Notes: generated from the sequence alone by a model not told the origin. A DNA stretch of 64,000 bases from Chryseobacterium aureum (GCF_003971235.1 NZ_CP034661.1:1550001-1614000), one strand, 5' to 3'. Counted from the stretch's first letter, positions 9,010 through 17,846 are shown. Numbers and translations are program-made.

Positions 9010-9913
9010 TATCATATAGTTCGTATATTTTTAAGACCTTAAATTATGAAACAACAACTTCTGCCCTGTCTACTTTTACGTTTTTCATTATAAAATAGAA
9101 TAACATTCCGAGCGCTAACCCAGCGTAACCAATTAAAATCATCAGATTCAGGCTTCCTACAGATAATTCTGATGGAAAGATCTGGCTCATTAACGTCATG
9201 AAAGACAGCCCGATCCCAGCTCCCAAAAAGTAACTTGTAGAGCTCAGACTTGACGCCAATCCGTAGTGTGAAGGTTCAACATCCTGAATTCCCATTACGG
9301 AAAGCGCAGTAAAGCAAAACGTCATTCCTACTCCGGAAATACATGCCGCGCCCAGCAAAACCATAGTCAGCGGATGCCCTGTATAAACGGAAATCAACAG
9401 TAACAATCCTCCGGCCAGCATAAATGACCATCCTAAAATGCCCATTTGAGACGAACTCAATCGTTTTGAAACTTGTGGCAGAATAAATTTAGCCGTTAAA
9501 GCCGATAAGATACTGAATGGAACCAGCATTAACCCGGCTGAAGCAGCACTGTAACCCATATCTTTCTGAAGCATTAACGAAATAAGAAATAAAAATCCGA
9601 TAAAAAATGCTCCTAAAGTGAAGAATACAGCATTGGAAACCACTAATGATTTGTGTTTAAAAAGTTTCAAATCCACCAAAGGCTCTGCAACAGATTTAAG
9701 ACGGTAATAAACCATAACAAGAAGGGCAAAAGCCAGTACCAAAGATCCTGTTATCTGCAAAGGATGTTCTTGGATATGGACCAGTTCATGGGTTCCGTAA
9801 GTCAGGCTTAACAATCCGAGTACCATCAATATCCCTGAGATCAGATCTGTTTTCTGTGGATATACTAATTTAGCTTCCAGTTAGAGTTAAGCATAAAACC
9901 TTAATTTTAACGT

Positions 9914-10213
9914 ATGAAACAAGGGCGAAAAATCTATGATCCGGCTTTTAAAAAACAAGCAGTTCAATTGAGCTATGAGCGATCTAATATTTCGGAACTG
10001 GCAAGAGAGCTGGGTATTGAAGTAACGATGCTTTACAAATGGAGAAAAGATTATCAGGAATTCGGAGAAAAGAGTTTTCCTGGGAAGGGTAATCTCAAAC
10101 AAACTCCAGAGCAGGAAAAAATTCATGAATTAGAAAAAAGACTTAGAGATGCAGAGCTTGAGCGTGATATATTAAAAAAAGCAATCGCCATTTTTTCCAA
10201 GAGCGGTCGATGA
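9914..10213 (+). CDS. IS3-family transposase OrfA (copy 1)
   Basis: A 99-residue protein with an N-terminal helix-turn-helix (YDPAFKKQAVQLSY...ISELARELGIEVTMLYKWRKDY, residues ~8-46) for binding the IS ends. A leucine-zipper-like coiled coil follows (EKIHELEKRLRDAELERDILKKAI). The stop TGA overlaps the orfB ATG (ATGA). At the run A AAA AAA G near codon 90, a -1 slip leads in an open frame straight into orfB, producing the OrfAB transposase. This is seen in the sequence and is typical of IS3 elements. Confidence 0.95.
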   Translation: MKQGRKIYDPAFKKQAVQLSYERSNISELARELGIEVTMLYKWRKDYQEFGEKSFPGKGNLKQTPEQEKIHELEKRLRDAELERDILKKAIAIFSKSGR

Positions 10214-11088
10214 AATACGAGTTCATTAAGAATCATGAATCTTTATTTCCGATTGAAAAAATGTGCAGTGTTTTAAAAGTAAGCTACAGTAGTTATTATA
10301 AATGGAAAGCAAGACCTCTTTCTAATAGAGAGAGACGAAAAAGAGAGATAAAAAAACAAATAACATCTATTTATTTTGCATCAAAGCAACGCTATGGAAG
10401 TCCCAGAATTACTGTAGAATTAGACTCATCAGGTTTTAAGACCTCCAGAATAACGGTTGCAAAATATATGAAAGAGCTTGGTTTAAGAAGTAAATTAAGC
10501 AGAAAATTTAGAGTAACAACAGATTCAAAACACAATTATTTGATTGCAGAGAACATCCTGAATAGAAACTTTTTGGTTGGCAGTCCATCCCAAGCTTGGG
10601 TCTCTGACATCACTTATCTCCAAACCAAAGATGGATTTTTATACCTGACAGCAATTATAGATTTGTTTGATCGAAAAGTAATTGGTTGGAGCTTAAGTAC
10701 TGGGATGAGTACCACGGAGACAAGTTTAGCTGCCTGGAAAATGGCTGTCAAAAATAGAAAAGCGGACAGTAAATTAATTTTTCACTCAGACAGAGGTGTT
10801 CAGTATGCAAGTAAAAAATTCACAAATACTCTTGCTTTTTATGGAGTAAAAAGGAGTATGAGCAGAAAAGGGAATTGTTGGGATAACGCAGTGGCTGAAA
10901 GCTTCTTCAAGTCATTGAAAACAGAACTAATTTACGGAAACAAGCTTATCACAAGAGAACAGATGGAACTTGAAATTTTTGAATATATTGAAATATGGTA
11001 CAATAAAAAAAGAAGGCACAGTACCCTGAATTATCAAACAATAGAAGAATTTAACAATCAAAATAAAATTTACAAAAATGTAGCTTAA
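10210..11088 (+). CDS. IS3-family transposase OrfB, DDE integrase (copy 1)
   Basis: A 292-residue catalytic subunit of the rve/DDE superfamily. An N-terminal HTH_21-like region (KRYGSPRI...) precedes the catalytic core. The three acidic residues are visible in WVSDITYL (Asp), FHSDRGVQYAS (Asp) and NAVAESFFKSLKTE (Glu). It ends 30 bp before the right end of the element. The frame is intact, so the copy is presumably active. Confidence 0.96.
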   Translation: MKYEFIKNHESLFPIEKMCSVLKVSYSSYYKWKARPLSNRERRKREIKKQITSIYFASKQRYGSPRITVELDSSGFKTSRITVAKYMKELGLRSKLSRKFRVTTDSKHNYLIAENILNRNFLVGSPSQAWVSDITYLQTKDGFLYLTAIIDLFDRKVIGWSLSTGMSTTETSLAAWKMAVKNRKADSKLIFHSDRGVQYASKKFTNTLAFYGVKRSMSRKGNCWDNAVAESFFKSLKTELIYGNKLITREQMELEIFEYIEIWYNKKRRHSTLNYQTIEEFNNQNKIYKNVA

Positions 11089-11840
11089 CTTATACTGGAA
11101 ATTTTATTTGCATATCCACTGAACGGTTTCGTTTTTTTCGTCTGAAGGCAGATAATAATAAGAGAGTACCACTGTTATTAAAAGAACAGGAACATTGATC
11201 AGAAAAACCCAATGCCAGCTAAGGTAGGTACTGATAATTCCTCCTACCGAAAGACCACTTCCGGAACCAATGGCAGCAAATGAACTGAAAATTCCGATAG
11301 CACGGTTTCTTTCCTGCTCCCCTCTGAAGGTATTGGTCACAATGGATAACGCTGACGGCATTACCAATGCCGCTCCCAATCCCTGCAAAGCACGGAATAT
11401 CGCCAGCACTTCAAAGTTTTGGGATAATCCTGCGCCTAATGAAGTCAGCATAAAAACCAGGGCTCCCATCAAAAACATTTTTTTCCTTCCGATCTGGTCT
11501 GAAAGTTTACCTCCAATGATCAGAAATCCGCCAAAGAAAAGCACATATAATGTCTGCAGCCACTGAACCGTTTCTGCCCCGATCTGGAACTGCTGCTGAA
11601 TAGAAGGAATGGTTAAATTAATAATGGCAATATCCAACGCCTCCACAAATGTTCCTACCGATGCTAAAATTAATATTACATTCTTCCTTGTATCCATATT
11701 TCAAATTTCCTGCAAAATTAAAATTAACAGAACATATTTTAAAATTTAACCTTAAATTTGGAACAATATTTATTATATTACATATTCAAAAGAACAAAAC
11801 ATCTGATACACTCAATAACATCCTATAAAAACAGAACAAA

Positions 11841-12311
11841 ATGGCAACTGAAAATTATATCCCTGACGAAAAAGACTTATCCATCTTACGCCTTCTTCAG
11901 AAAGATGCGAAGATGAGCGTGCGTGATATTTCGGCCAGAATCAACCTGAGCCCTACTCCTACTCACGAACGTATCAAACGGATGGAGAAACAGGGAATCA
12001 TTAAAGAATATACTGCTGTGGTAGACCGCAAAAAGGTTAATAAAGGAATGATGGTCATCTGCATGATCGCTTTAAATGTTCACAATAAGAAAACAGCAGG
12101 AAAATTCATTGAGGAAGTTGGAAAGCTGAAGGAAGTTGTAGAATTTTACAACATCAGCGGGGATTTTGATTTTATGTTGAAAATCCTTGCTCCCAATATG
12201 GATGAATTTCATGAGTTTTTTGTGAATAAACTATCAGAAATTGAGGGAATTGGGCAGACTAAGAGTATTTTCGTGATGAACAGCATTAAGGAAAGCGCTC
12301 AGATTGTTTAA
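11841..12311 (+). CDS. Lrp/AsnC family transcriptional regulator
   Basis: A 156-residue regulator. An N-terminal winged helix-turn-helix (residues ~12-60: LSILRLLQKDAKMSVRDISA ... THERIKRMEKQGIIKEYTA) is followed by an AsnC/RAM effector domain (~68-150: GMMVICMIALNVH, VVEFYNISGDFDFMLKI). Length is typical. It is transcribed divergently from the MFS exporter gene, which fits, but does not prove, local control of that exporter in response to an amino acid or related metabolite. With the exporter now broken, a local role may be lost. Confidence 0.92.
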   Translation: MATENYIPDEKDLSILRLLQKDAKMSVRDISARINLSPTPTHERIKRMEKQGIIKEYTAVVDRKKVNKGMMVICMIALNVHNKKTAGKFIEEVGKLKEVVEFYNISGDFDFMLKILAPNMDEFHEFFVNKLSEIEGIGQTKSIFVMNSIKESAQIV

Positions 12312-12463
12312 GCTGAAAAAACGGTGAACATCATTAAGAAATGAAGTGAAGAATATGGATTTCAATGAAACTATTCCTGCGCCAGAAACCAAAGATTTGC
12401 AGCAGTGAATGACAAAAGCCAAATAAATTGGCTCTTGATACATTCTATTTTTATTATTTTACC

Positions 12464-12988
12464 CTATTTCCAGTAATTCCAGACTGAGCCGTCAAATACT
12501 GCCAGTGTTTTGCTGGTTGTGTCATAGCAGATCATTCCCGGATAAGGATTTTTTACATTCAGATGCGGGGCTGCTATTTTGGGAAGAATCATGGCTTTAT
12601 TTTGAGATTCCAGCACCAAAACACCATCGGCGGCACTTGCAGCTTCTCCCATAATCACGCCTTTACCTGTTTCTGCGGAATTATTGGCTTCGATTGCATT
12701 AGAATTTCCGGTATCCGATAAAGACTTCCAGAGATCATTTTCATAGACTTTTATTTTTTTATCGGTAACATCAAAAATGAAGGTTCCGTTTACCCAAGAT
12801 CCTGTTGGCAATCCTGATGTTGCAGGAAGAATTAAACCTTTTGTATTTCCTGCTCCATTATCAAAGTCCAACACGGTGCTTCTTCCATCAACAGTCTGCT
12901 TACCAATAGCTATCTGAGCAAAGCATGAATTAAAAACAACCAAGGCCGCTGCTATACTTATATTTCTTATATTTTTCATACGATTCAA
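12464..12988 (-). CDS. Small secreted protein ending in a YWK motif (partner in surface module)
   Basis: A 174-residue protein with a signal peptide (residues 1-~24, ...VVFNSCFAQ). The mature part has two copies of a motif where a Gly- and Pro-containing lead is followed by IF/CYD-x(5-9)-V-x-G-x-W: GTFIFDVTDKKIKVYENDLW (~67-86) and GMICYDTTSKTLAVFDGSVW (~151-170). It ends NYWK. It is clearly paralogous to the 55906-56415 product. In both places the gene follows, on the same strand, a larger secreted protein ending RSCND. Start lies 8 nt after the stop of that upstream gene, so they are cotranscribed. Function unknown. Confidence 0.75.
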   Translation of the reverse strand: MNRMKNIRNISIAAALVVFNSCFAQIAIGKQTVDGRSTVLDFDNGAGNTKGLILPATSGLPTGSWVNGTFIFDVTDKKIKVYENDLWKSLSDTGNSNAIEANNSAETGKGVIMGEAASAADGVLVLESQNKAMILPKIAAPHLNVKNPYPGMICYDTTSKTLAVFDGSVWNYWK

Positions 12989-12996
12989 CTTTAAGG

Positions 12997-14055
12997 TTAA
13001 TCATTACAGCTTCTTTGTACACATTTCCATTCGGTTCCGTTATAAAGTTTCACACACTTATCCTGGATATCATAGAGAAGCATTCCCTCTTTTGGGTCTG
13101 CAATAGCATCTCCGGGTTGTGGCGTCTGGTTTACATGCTGAACTCTGGTAATAACAAAACCTTTGCTTTTTGATTCCATAGCTAAGAATCCGTTAGGTAT
13201 ATTTCCCGGCCACGAATCATTTTTCTGCTGAACGGTAATTCCGAATCGGGTAAATCCGTCAGGAGTTCCGGAAAGTCCGGGTTTTGTACAGAACCCGTCA
13301 ATATCATCAATGATCACAGGCGCATTTCCACAGCTTGATTTATCTTCAGACAATCCATCAGGCCATAAGGCAGGACACATTGCTTTGGTTGCATTGGGCC
13401 CGCAGAAACTTGAATTTCCCATTCCTAAACCAATAACAGATCCCATGGCAATAGCAACCACCTGACTGTCATCACTAATAATGGAAGCTCCACCGCCGCC
13501 GCTTACATCCGCTTTTGCAATACAGTAAGCTTTTCCGGTGGGAATTCCTACATATTCAACTGAAGGATAAGTGGTAGACTGCTGCGTAAAGGTTCCGCAT
13601 ATTTCTACAACACTGTTGGTTCCCAATTCAATAACGGATGTTGTTCCGGGATAAAAGCCACCGAAAGTGGGGTCTTCCTGAATAACAGATCCTACGAGAG
13701 ATAAAAAGGATTTGGTCCTTAATGTAATTTTTGAATTTTTCTGAGACCCGAAAGTTCCTACTTTCACAGTTCCCGCAGCCTTCACACTGGCTCCGTCACC
13801 AATTTCCAAAACCCCATCCACCTGAATACTGTTAGATTGCAGCTGCCCGGATTGAATAATAAGAGTTGCACCATTAGGGATGCTGATATTGGTACTTAAA
13901 CTAAGGGTTCCGTTAAGGCAATAGGTATTTCCGCTCATCATTACCTGGCCGGTATAAGGAATGCACTGAGCATCAACTACAGAACCCAAAAGAAACATTA
14001 ACAAAAAGATCATTTTCTCATTAATATTTGAAAAAATTAATTTATTCATACGCAT
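12997..14055 (-). CDS. Secreted protein with C-terminal RSCND domain (large partner in surface module)
   Basis: A 352-residue secreted protein; the signal peptide ends near ...GSVVDAQ (residue ~30). The central part (~55-170) is beta-rich, with repeated short strands around SIQVDGVLEIGDGASVKAAG. Its C-terminal ~90 residues (CTKPGLSGTPDGFTRFGI ... PNGFLAME ... GMLLYDIQDKCVKLYNGTEW ... RSCND) align with the end of the 1,474-residue protein at 56495. Function unknown. The Cys pairs suggest disulphides in an exported protein. No type IX secretion C-terminal domain was recognised. Confidence 0.72.
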   Translation of the reverse strand: MRMNKLIFSNINEKMIFLLMFLLGSVVDAQCIPYTGQVMMSGNTYCLNGTLSLSTNISIPNGATLIIQSGQLQSNSIQVDGVLEIGDGASVKAAGTVKVGTFGSQKNSKITLRTKSFLSLVGSVIQEDPTFGGFYPGTTSVIELGTNSVVEICGTFTQQSTTYPSVEYVGIPTGKAYCIAKADVSGGGGASIISDDSQVVAIAMGSVIGLGMGNSSFCGPNATKAMCPALWPDGLSEDKSSCGNAPVIIDDIDGFCTKPGLSGTPDGFTRFGITVQQKNDSWPGNIPNGFLAMESKSKGFVITRVQHVNQTPQPGDAIADPKEGMLLYDIQDKCVKLYNGTEWKCVQRSCND

Positions 14056-14469
14056 TTATAATATTTCAATAAATTATCATCAGTTTAATGAAAAATTTTT
14101 AAATTTTCAACATCATCGACCGACTATTCAACAATTAACATACCAAACACGTGTTTAATTTTTTCATCACCAGATCATCAACCATAGGAACACGTATTTC
14201 GAAAAACGATGAATAAACCTTATAAAATATTACATTAGAGAACATTAGATTTACTCAGAACCGTCCTGATCCGGAAAGATATTTTTTTATAAATATTCTT
14301 TTTTTGAGTGAATTCACGTTATAGTTTAACAGTAAAAACACTACCTTTTTTACACATCATGCCTATTTCCCGTACTGAATAATCTGAATAACCTTTCTTT
14401 ATTTTCTGCTGAATAAAACAATAGATAATCTGAATAGCAGACGTCATAGAAAATTCGCATGAAAAATCG
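14056..14469. other. Divergent intergenic region
   Basis: This 414-bp AT-rich stretch separates the surface module (minus) from mnmE (plus). No gene was recognised. The right end grades into the mnmE promoter. Confidence 0.45.
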
Positions 14470-14477
14470 TAAATTTG
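14470..14477 (+). promoter_or_regulatory. -7 element of a possibly leaderless mnmE promoter
   Basis: TAAATTTG matches the Bacteroidota -7 consensus TAnnTTTG and ends only 4 bp before the mnmE ATG. If used, transcription would start at or within a few bases of the start codon. No good TTTG -33 box was found at the right distance. Confidence 0.4.
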
Positions 14478-14481
14478 CAGC

Positions 14482-15867
14482 ATGAATAACGATACGATCT
14501 GTGCGTTGGCCACTGCCAATGGAATAGGTGCTTTAGGCATCATCCGGGTTTCAGGAAATGAAGCTTTATCTGTAGTTCAGAAAAGTTTTCCGGCCAAAAA
14601 ACTGGAAAAACAGAAATCCCATACCATTCATTATGGTTATTTTATGGATGAGGAGGAAGCTATTGATGAAGTGATGCTTTCCCTATTTCTGGCCCCGAAA
14701 AGTTTCACCACTGAAAATTCTGTGGAGATTGCTTTTCACGGCTCTCCGCATATCGGAAAACGTATTCTTGAAACCCTGATCAAAAATGGAGCAAGAATGG
14801 CTAAAGCGGGAGAATTTACCCTTCGTGCTTTTATCAATGGAAGAATTGATCTTTCTCAGGCGGAAGCGATTGCTGATGTAATTGCTTCTGATAATGAAGC
14901 TTCAAGAAAGGTAGCCATTAACCAATTAAAAGGGGGAATTACCAATGAAATTTCTCTATTGAGAACTGATCTTTTGAATTTCGTTTCTTTAATTGAACTG
15001 GAACTGGATTTTGCTGAAGAAGATGTAGAATTTGCAGACAGAAGCGCTCTAAGCGGATTATTAGATAAGATTGAGTTAAAATTAAATTCACTGATTGAAA
15101 GTTTCCAGTACGGAAATGCCATTAAAAACGGAACTGCCGTTGCCATTATCGGAAAACCGAATGCAGGGAAATCTACTCTTCTGAATTCCCTTCTGAAGGA
15201 AGAAAGAGCGATTGTAAGTAATATTGCAGGAACAACCAGAGATACGATAGAGGAAGTTCTTCACATCAAAGGTCATGCTTTCCGACTGATTGATACTGCC
15301 GGACTTCGTGAGACGATGGATGAGATTGAAGCAATCGGAGTAAAAAAAGCCAAAGAAAAGGTAGAAAATGCTAATATTCTTGTTTATCTGGCTGATGCTG
15401 CCACTAAAGATTTTTCTGAGGATATAGAAATGATTCAGTCACTTTTAAGGGAAGATCTGAAACTGATTATCTGTGCCACAAAAATAGATGAGGTTATACC
15501 AACACAATATGAGAATGTAGAAAACATATTCAGAAACGCCATTTCTCATGAGTTTGACTTTATCAAGATCTCAGCACTCGAAAATCAAAACATTCAGGAT
15601 CTGAAAAATGAGCTTTCCTCTTATGTGGAACATTTAAAATCTGAGGAAAACAACGTTGTAATCACCAATCAGCGTCACTTTGAAGCGTTAAGAAAATCTC
15701 TGGATGCCGTTCACAAAGTAAAAGAAGCTATTTCTTTCCAGATTTCTACAGAACTATTGGCTTATGAGCTTAGAAATGCACTGGAACACCTTGGAGAAAT
15801 TTCCGGAGAGGTTACCAATGATGAAGTCCTTGGGAACATTTTTTCTAAATTCTGTATCGGGAAATAA
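14482..15867 (+). CDS. mnmE: tRNA uridine-5-carboxymethylaminomethyl(34) synthesis GTPase
   Basis: A 461-residue MnmE/TrmE. The N-terminal folate-binding domain (residues 1-~118, DTICALATANGIGALGIIRVSG) is followed by helical segments and an inserted G domain. The P-loop GKPNAGKS is at ~224-231, the switch GTTRDT at ~250-255 and DTAG nearby. The C-terminal FCIGK, with the zinc/K-loop Cys, is intact. With MnmG it modifies U34 of certain tRNAs. A genomic island begins within its last codons, but the integration event restored the coding end and stop, so the gene should remain functional. Confidence 0.97.
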   Translation: MNNDTICALATANGIGALGIIRVSGNEALSVVQKSFPAKKLEKQKSHTIHYGYFMDEEEAIDEVMLSLFLAPKSFTTENSVEIAFHGSPHIGKRILETLIKNGARMAKAGEFTLRAFINGRIDLSQAEAIADVIASDNEASRKVAINQLKGGITNEISLLRTDLLNFVSLIELELDFAEEDVEFADRSALSGLLDKIELKLNSLIESFQYGNAIKNGTAVAIIGKPNAGKSTLLNSLLKEERAIVSNIAGTTRDTIEEVLHIKGHAFRLIDTAGLRETMDEIEAIGVKKAKEKVENANILVYLADAATKDFSEDIEMIQSLLREDLKLIICATKIDEVIPTQYENVENIFRNAISHEFDFIKISALENQNIQDLKNELSSYVEHLKSEENNVVITNQRHFEALRKSLDAVHKVKEAISFQISTELLAYELRNALEHLGEISGEVTNDEVLGNIFSKFCIGK

Positions 15868-15871
15868 ATAT
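15849..15871 (+). repeat. Left attachment site (attL core) at the mnmE 3' end
   Basis: This 23-bp sequence contains TTCTGTATCGGGAAATAA, which encodes the final FCIGK-stop of MnmE. It recurs without mismatch at 36555-36577. A tyrosine-recombinase gene remnant begins 160 bp to its right, as expected for an integrated element. Confidence 0.85.
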
Positions 15872-15975
15872 GCTTTCTTTTGGTTTCTAATGTTTTCTTT
15901 TATTTGATTTTCAATACTTTAAACTATTTTTATTTTCTTATGTAAGAGTATGTTTGTACTTTTGTTACCAATTCT

Positions 15976-16011
15976 GTACTACTTTTCTATGCTAAATATT
16001 CAAAGTAGTAC
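15976..16011. repeat. Inverted repeat upstream of the integrase remnant
   Basis: GTACTACTTT (15976-15985) and AAAGTAGTAC (16002-16011) are perfect 10-bp inverted arms with a 16-bp spacer. GTAC-containing repeats continue to ~16025. The location between the att core and the integrase gene suits an arm-type integrase site or an operator; this is inference. Confidence 0.5.
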
Positions 16012-16034
16012 AAAGAAGTACAAAAACACATTTT

Positions 16035-16942
16035 ATGAAAATATCACTTAGCAAAAGACCTTTAAAAGATGGGGGAATTAGTTTGTCAATTGAATATTAT
16101 AGTGGTTCAGAAATTAACAAGGAAGGTAAACGAAGACATCTCAAAAGTTTTGAAAATCTAGAAACCTACTTAATATAGTAATCCTAAAACTCCCGCTGAG
16201 AAAAAAGCAGAACAAGGAAGGTCTTGAGTTTGCTGAAAATATACTATCTATGAGGAAAGCAGAATATGTTCACGGAAAATTTGACTTAGAAAATACCACA
16301 AAAGCTAAACGCACTTTCTTTAATTATTTTGCTGGAAAGACAAAGGAAAAACAGGAGCAAGATATTTCGAATAATTATGGCAATTGGTTTTCAACACTTC
16401 AATATCTGAAAAAAATCATTCCTAAAAATACCATTTTTGATGAAGTGGATGACGATTTCATAAAAAAAATTCGTCACTATTTCGATAATGTGGCCAGAAC
16501 AAAAAGTGACCTGCCTCTTTGCCAAAACTCTAAATATTCCTATTTCAACAAATTTAAAGCAGCTGTAAGAAGTGCATTTGATGAGGGATATTTATCATCA
16601 ATAAACTATGCTTCAAATATAAAATCTTTTGAACAAGCCGAAAGCCAGAGAGAATATTTAACTTTTGATGAGTTACAATCTTTAGCGAAAGCAGAGTGTA
16701 AATATGACGTTCTCAAAAGGGCATTTCTATTTTCTTGCTTATCTGGTCTTCGATGGTCAGATATTAATACATTAGTTTGGAATGAAGTAAGGGATGAAGG
16801 CGAGATTTCGAAAATAAACTTTAGTCAAGAAAAAACTGAGGGTGTAGAATATCTCTATATTTCCGCTCAAGCGAGGGAATTACTTGGTGAGAGACAAGAT
16901 CAAACGGATCGAGTTTTCAGAGGGCTGAAATACGGAATGTGA
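16035..16942 (+). pseudogene. Tyrosine recombinase (site-specific integrase), frameshifted and truncated
   Basis: The reading begins MKISLSKRPLKDGGISLSIE at 16035, a typical Bacteroidota integrase Arm-binding domain, and hits a stop at 16178. An extra T near 16176 and a further indel near 16212 shift the frame. From ~16210 the SAM-like core-binding and catalytic domains continue (residue pattern FNYFAGKTKEKQ, then FLFSCLSGLRWSDI with the first catalytic Arg). The frame stops at 16942 after FRGLKYGM, before the HxxR and Tyr nucleophile motifs. The protein cannot be active. It lies right beside attL, so it is the likely remnant of the enzyme that inserted the island. Confidence 0.88.
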
Positions 16943-17030
16943 ACTTGCAACTATTTTTGCGCCAAAAACAATTTACTGATTCTCCATCAAATGAATAATT
17001 TTATTCATTTTTATCATACTGCACAATGGT

Positions 17031-17525
17031 CTAAATCAGTATTTGATTCAATGCACCTTTAAAGCACCCTAAAATAAATTCGGTATAATATAACTGTGCA
17101 TCCAGTGCCTGAGTCTTATCATGAAGTTCTATGCGTTTGGAAAGTACAATTTCTCCTTTGTAACTGAATGAACAGAATGAATACACTTTAAATCCAGAAT
17201 TTCTTACAGATGCAGCATATCCCGTAGAAGCAATTCCCCAATCTGTTCCAAATGATTCAGCGACCTTCACAGCCATTGTATCAGCCATTTTTTGTGTTTC
17301 AAAACCATTTTCCTTAACTTCAATTTGATTGATATCTAAAAATTGAACTTTTTCAGGTAATGTAAAAGTCGTTATTCCTCCTTTGTAAAACAGTTTTGCA
17401 TTAGTCATTTGGGAAAAAGCGAGCTGTATTAATCCCGAGGTTACGCTTTCTGCTATAGAAACCGTTTCATTCATGGTAATGAGTGAAGTACTGATATAAT
17501 CAAGTAAACTTTGCTGAAATTTCAT
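17031..17525 (-). CDS. CinA-family protein (nicotinamide-nucleotide amidase-like domain only)
   Basis: A 164-residue stand-alone CinA C-terminal-type domain. Recognisable elements are SIAESVTSGLIQLAFSQ (residues ~23-39), FYKGGITTF (~45-53) and DWGIASTGYAA (~106-116). In characterised PncC enzymes the first motif is normally AESCTGG and the last GIAGP; both are altered here. So deamidation of NMN, the known PncC reaction, is uncertain. It precedes the small MKTIHLF-type gene in reverse order within the island stress cluster, but a shared transcript would require the 51-bp gap to lack a terminator. Confidence 0.72.
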   Translation of the reverse strand: MKFQQSLLDYISTSLITMNETVSIAESVTSGLIQLAFSQMTNAKLFYKGGITTFTLPEKVQFLDINQIEVKENGFETQKMADTMAVKVAESFGTDWGIASTGYAASVRNSGFKVYSFCSFSYKGEIVLSKRIELHDKTQALDAQLYYTEFILGCFKGALNQILI

Positions 17526-17576
17526 GGGATCTATTATTTAATGTTGATCTAATTTTTTACGCTGCTGAAACAATGT

Positions 17577-17846
17577 TCAGATAACGTCATAATCATTCAT
17601 GGTTGTAACAAAATAATGCTCAATCATTTCTCTGGCATTTCTGCACATTGACAAAAGATCTTCTCTGGTCATATCTTCAAAAATAAAATCATCATGAACT
17701 TCAATAATGAACTCAGTCACTTTTTCGGTGTTCATCAGATCATAGGCCATTAAATCATTTAAATTATCTAATCTACATTCTTCCTTAAAAAAAGGAAGTT
17801 TCCGGGTAATGGAATTCTTAAACTGAAAAAGGTGTATTGTTTTCAT
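17577..17846 (-). CDS. Small conserved protein, MKTIHLF family, copy A
   Basis: An 89-residue protein; the ATG at 17846 was chosen because its start (MKTIHLFQFKNSITRKLPFF) aligns with the paralogue at 27261. The longer upstream reading is not shared. It is acidic and helical, with the pattern EDLLSMCRNAREMIEHYFVT near the C-terminus. No signal peptide. The two copies bracket the GH130-GT4 / antiporter / cupin block of the island. Function unknown; residue identity between the copies is about half by eye. Confidence 0.65.
   Translation of the reverse strand: MKTIHLFQFKNSITRKLPFFKEECRLDNLNDLMAYDLMNTEKVTEFIIEVHDDFIFEDMTREDLLSMCRNAREMIEHYFVTTMNDYDVI

Larger units (their letters stand above)
9857..11118 (+). 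mobile_element. IS3-family insertion sequence, copy 1 (1,262 bp)
   Basis: The element begins TGGATATACTAA and ends ATTTGCATATCCA. The ends form imperfect ~38-bp terminal inverted repeats: TGGATAT and CCAGT..AGTTAAGC are shared on both sides. The flanking trinucleotide CTG is duplicated at 9854-9856 and 11119-11121. It carries overlapping orfA and orfB with an A7 slippery run. Four further copies in this window (30387, 31652, 41599, 52161) have the same length and encode identical proteins, so transposition was recent. It breaks the MFS exporter gene. Confidence 0.97.
9044..11697 (-). pseudogene. MFS multidrug exporter (DHA2-like) interrupted by an IS element
   Basis: The N-terminal piece is encoded from 11697 to about 11119 (~190 residues, MDTRKNVILILASVGTFVEA...) and the C-terminal piece from ~9853 to 9044. 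The N-terminal half shows typical MFS features, including the loop 2-3 motif GKLSDQIGRKKMF and RALQGLGAALVMPSAL. Removing the 1,262-bp IS and one copy of its CTG duplication leaves 1,389 bp, exactly 463 codons including the stop, in frame across the junction (...DEKNETVQ-KTDLISG...). The intact protein would be 462 residues, normal for 14-helix DHA2 drug:H+ antiporters. The insertion falls in the middle of the protein, so function is almost certainly lost. The Lrp-type regulator gene is divergent, 143 bp away. Confidence 0.9.

Noticed and set aside
9887..10126. Antisense ORF of 79 codons inside orfA, repeated in every IS copy
   Set aside because: It is the mirror of the conserved orfA coding sequence and has no independent coding signs; it recurs only because the IS recurs.
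12417..12433. Short AGCCAA / TTGGCT hairpin between the Lrp gene and the YWK gene
   Set aside because: Only a 6-bp stem and no T run on either strand, so it was not called as a terminator.
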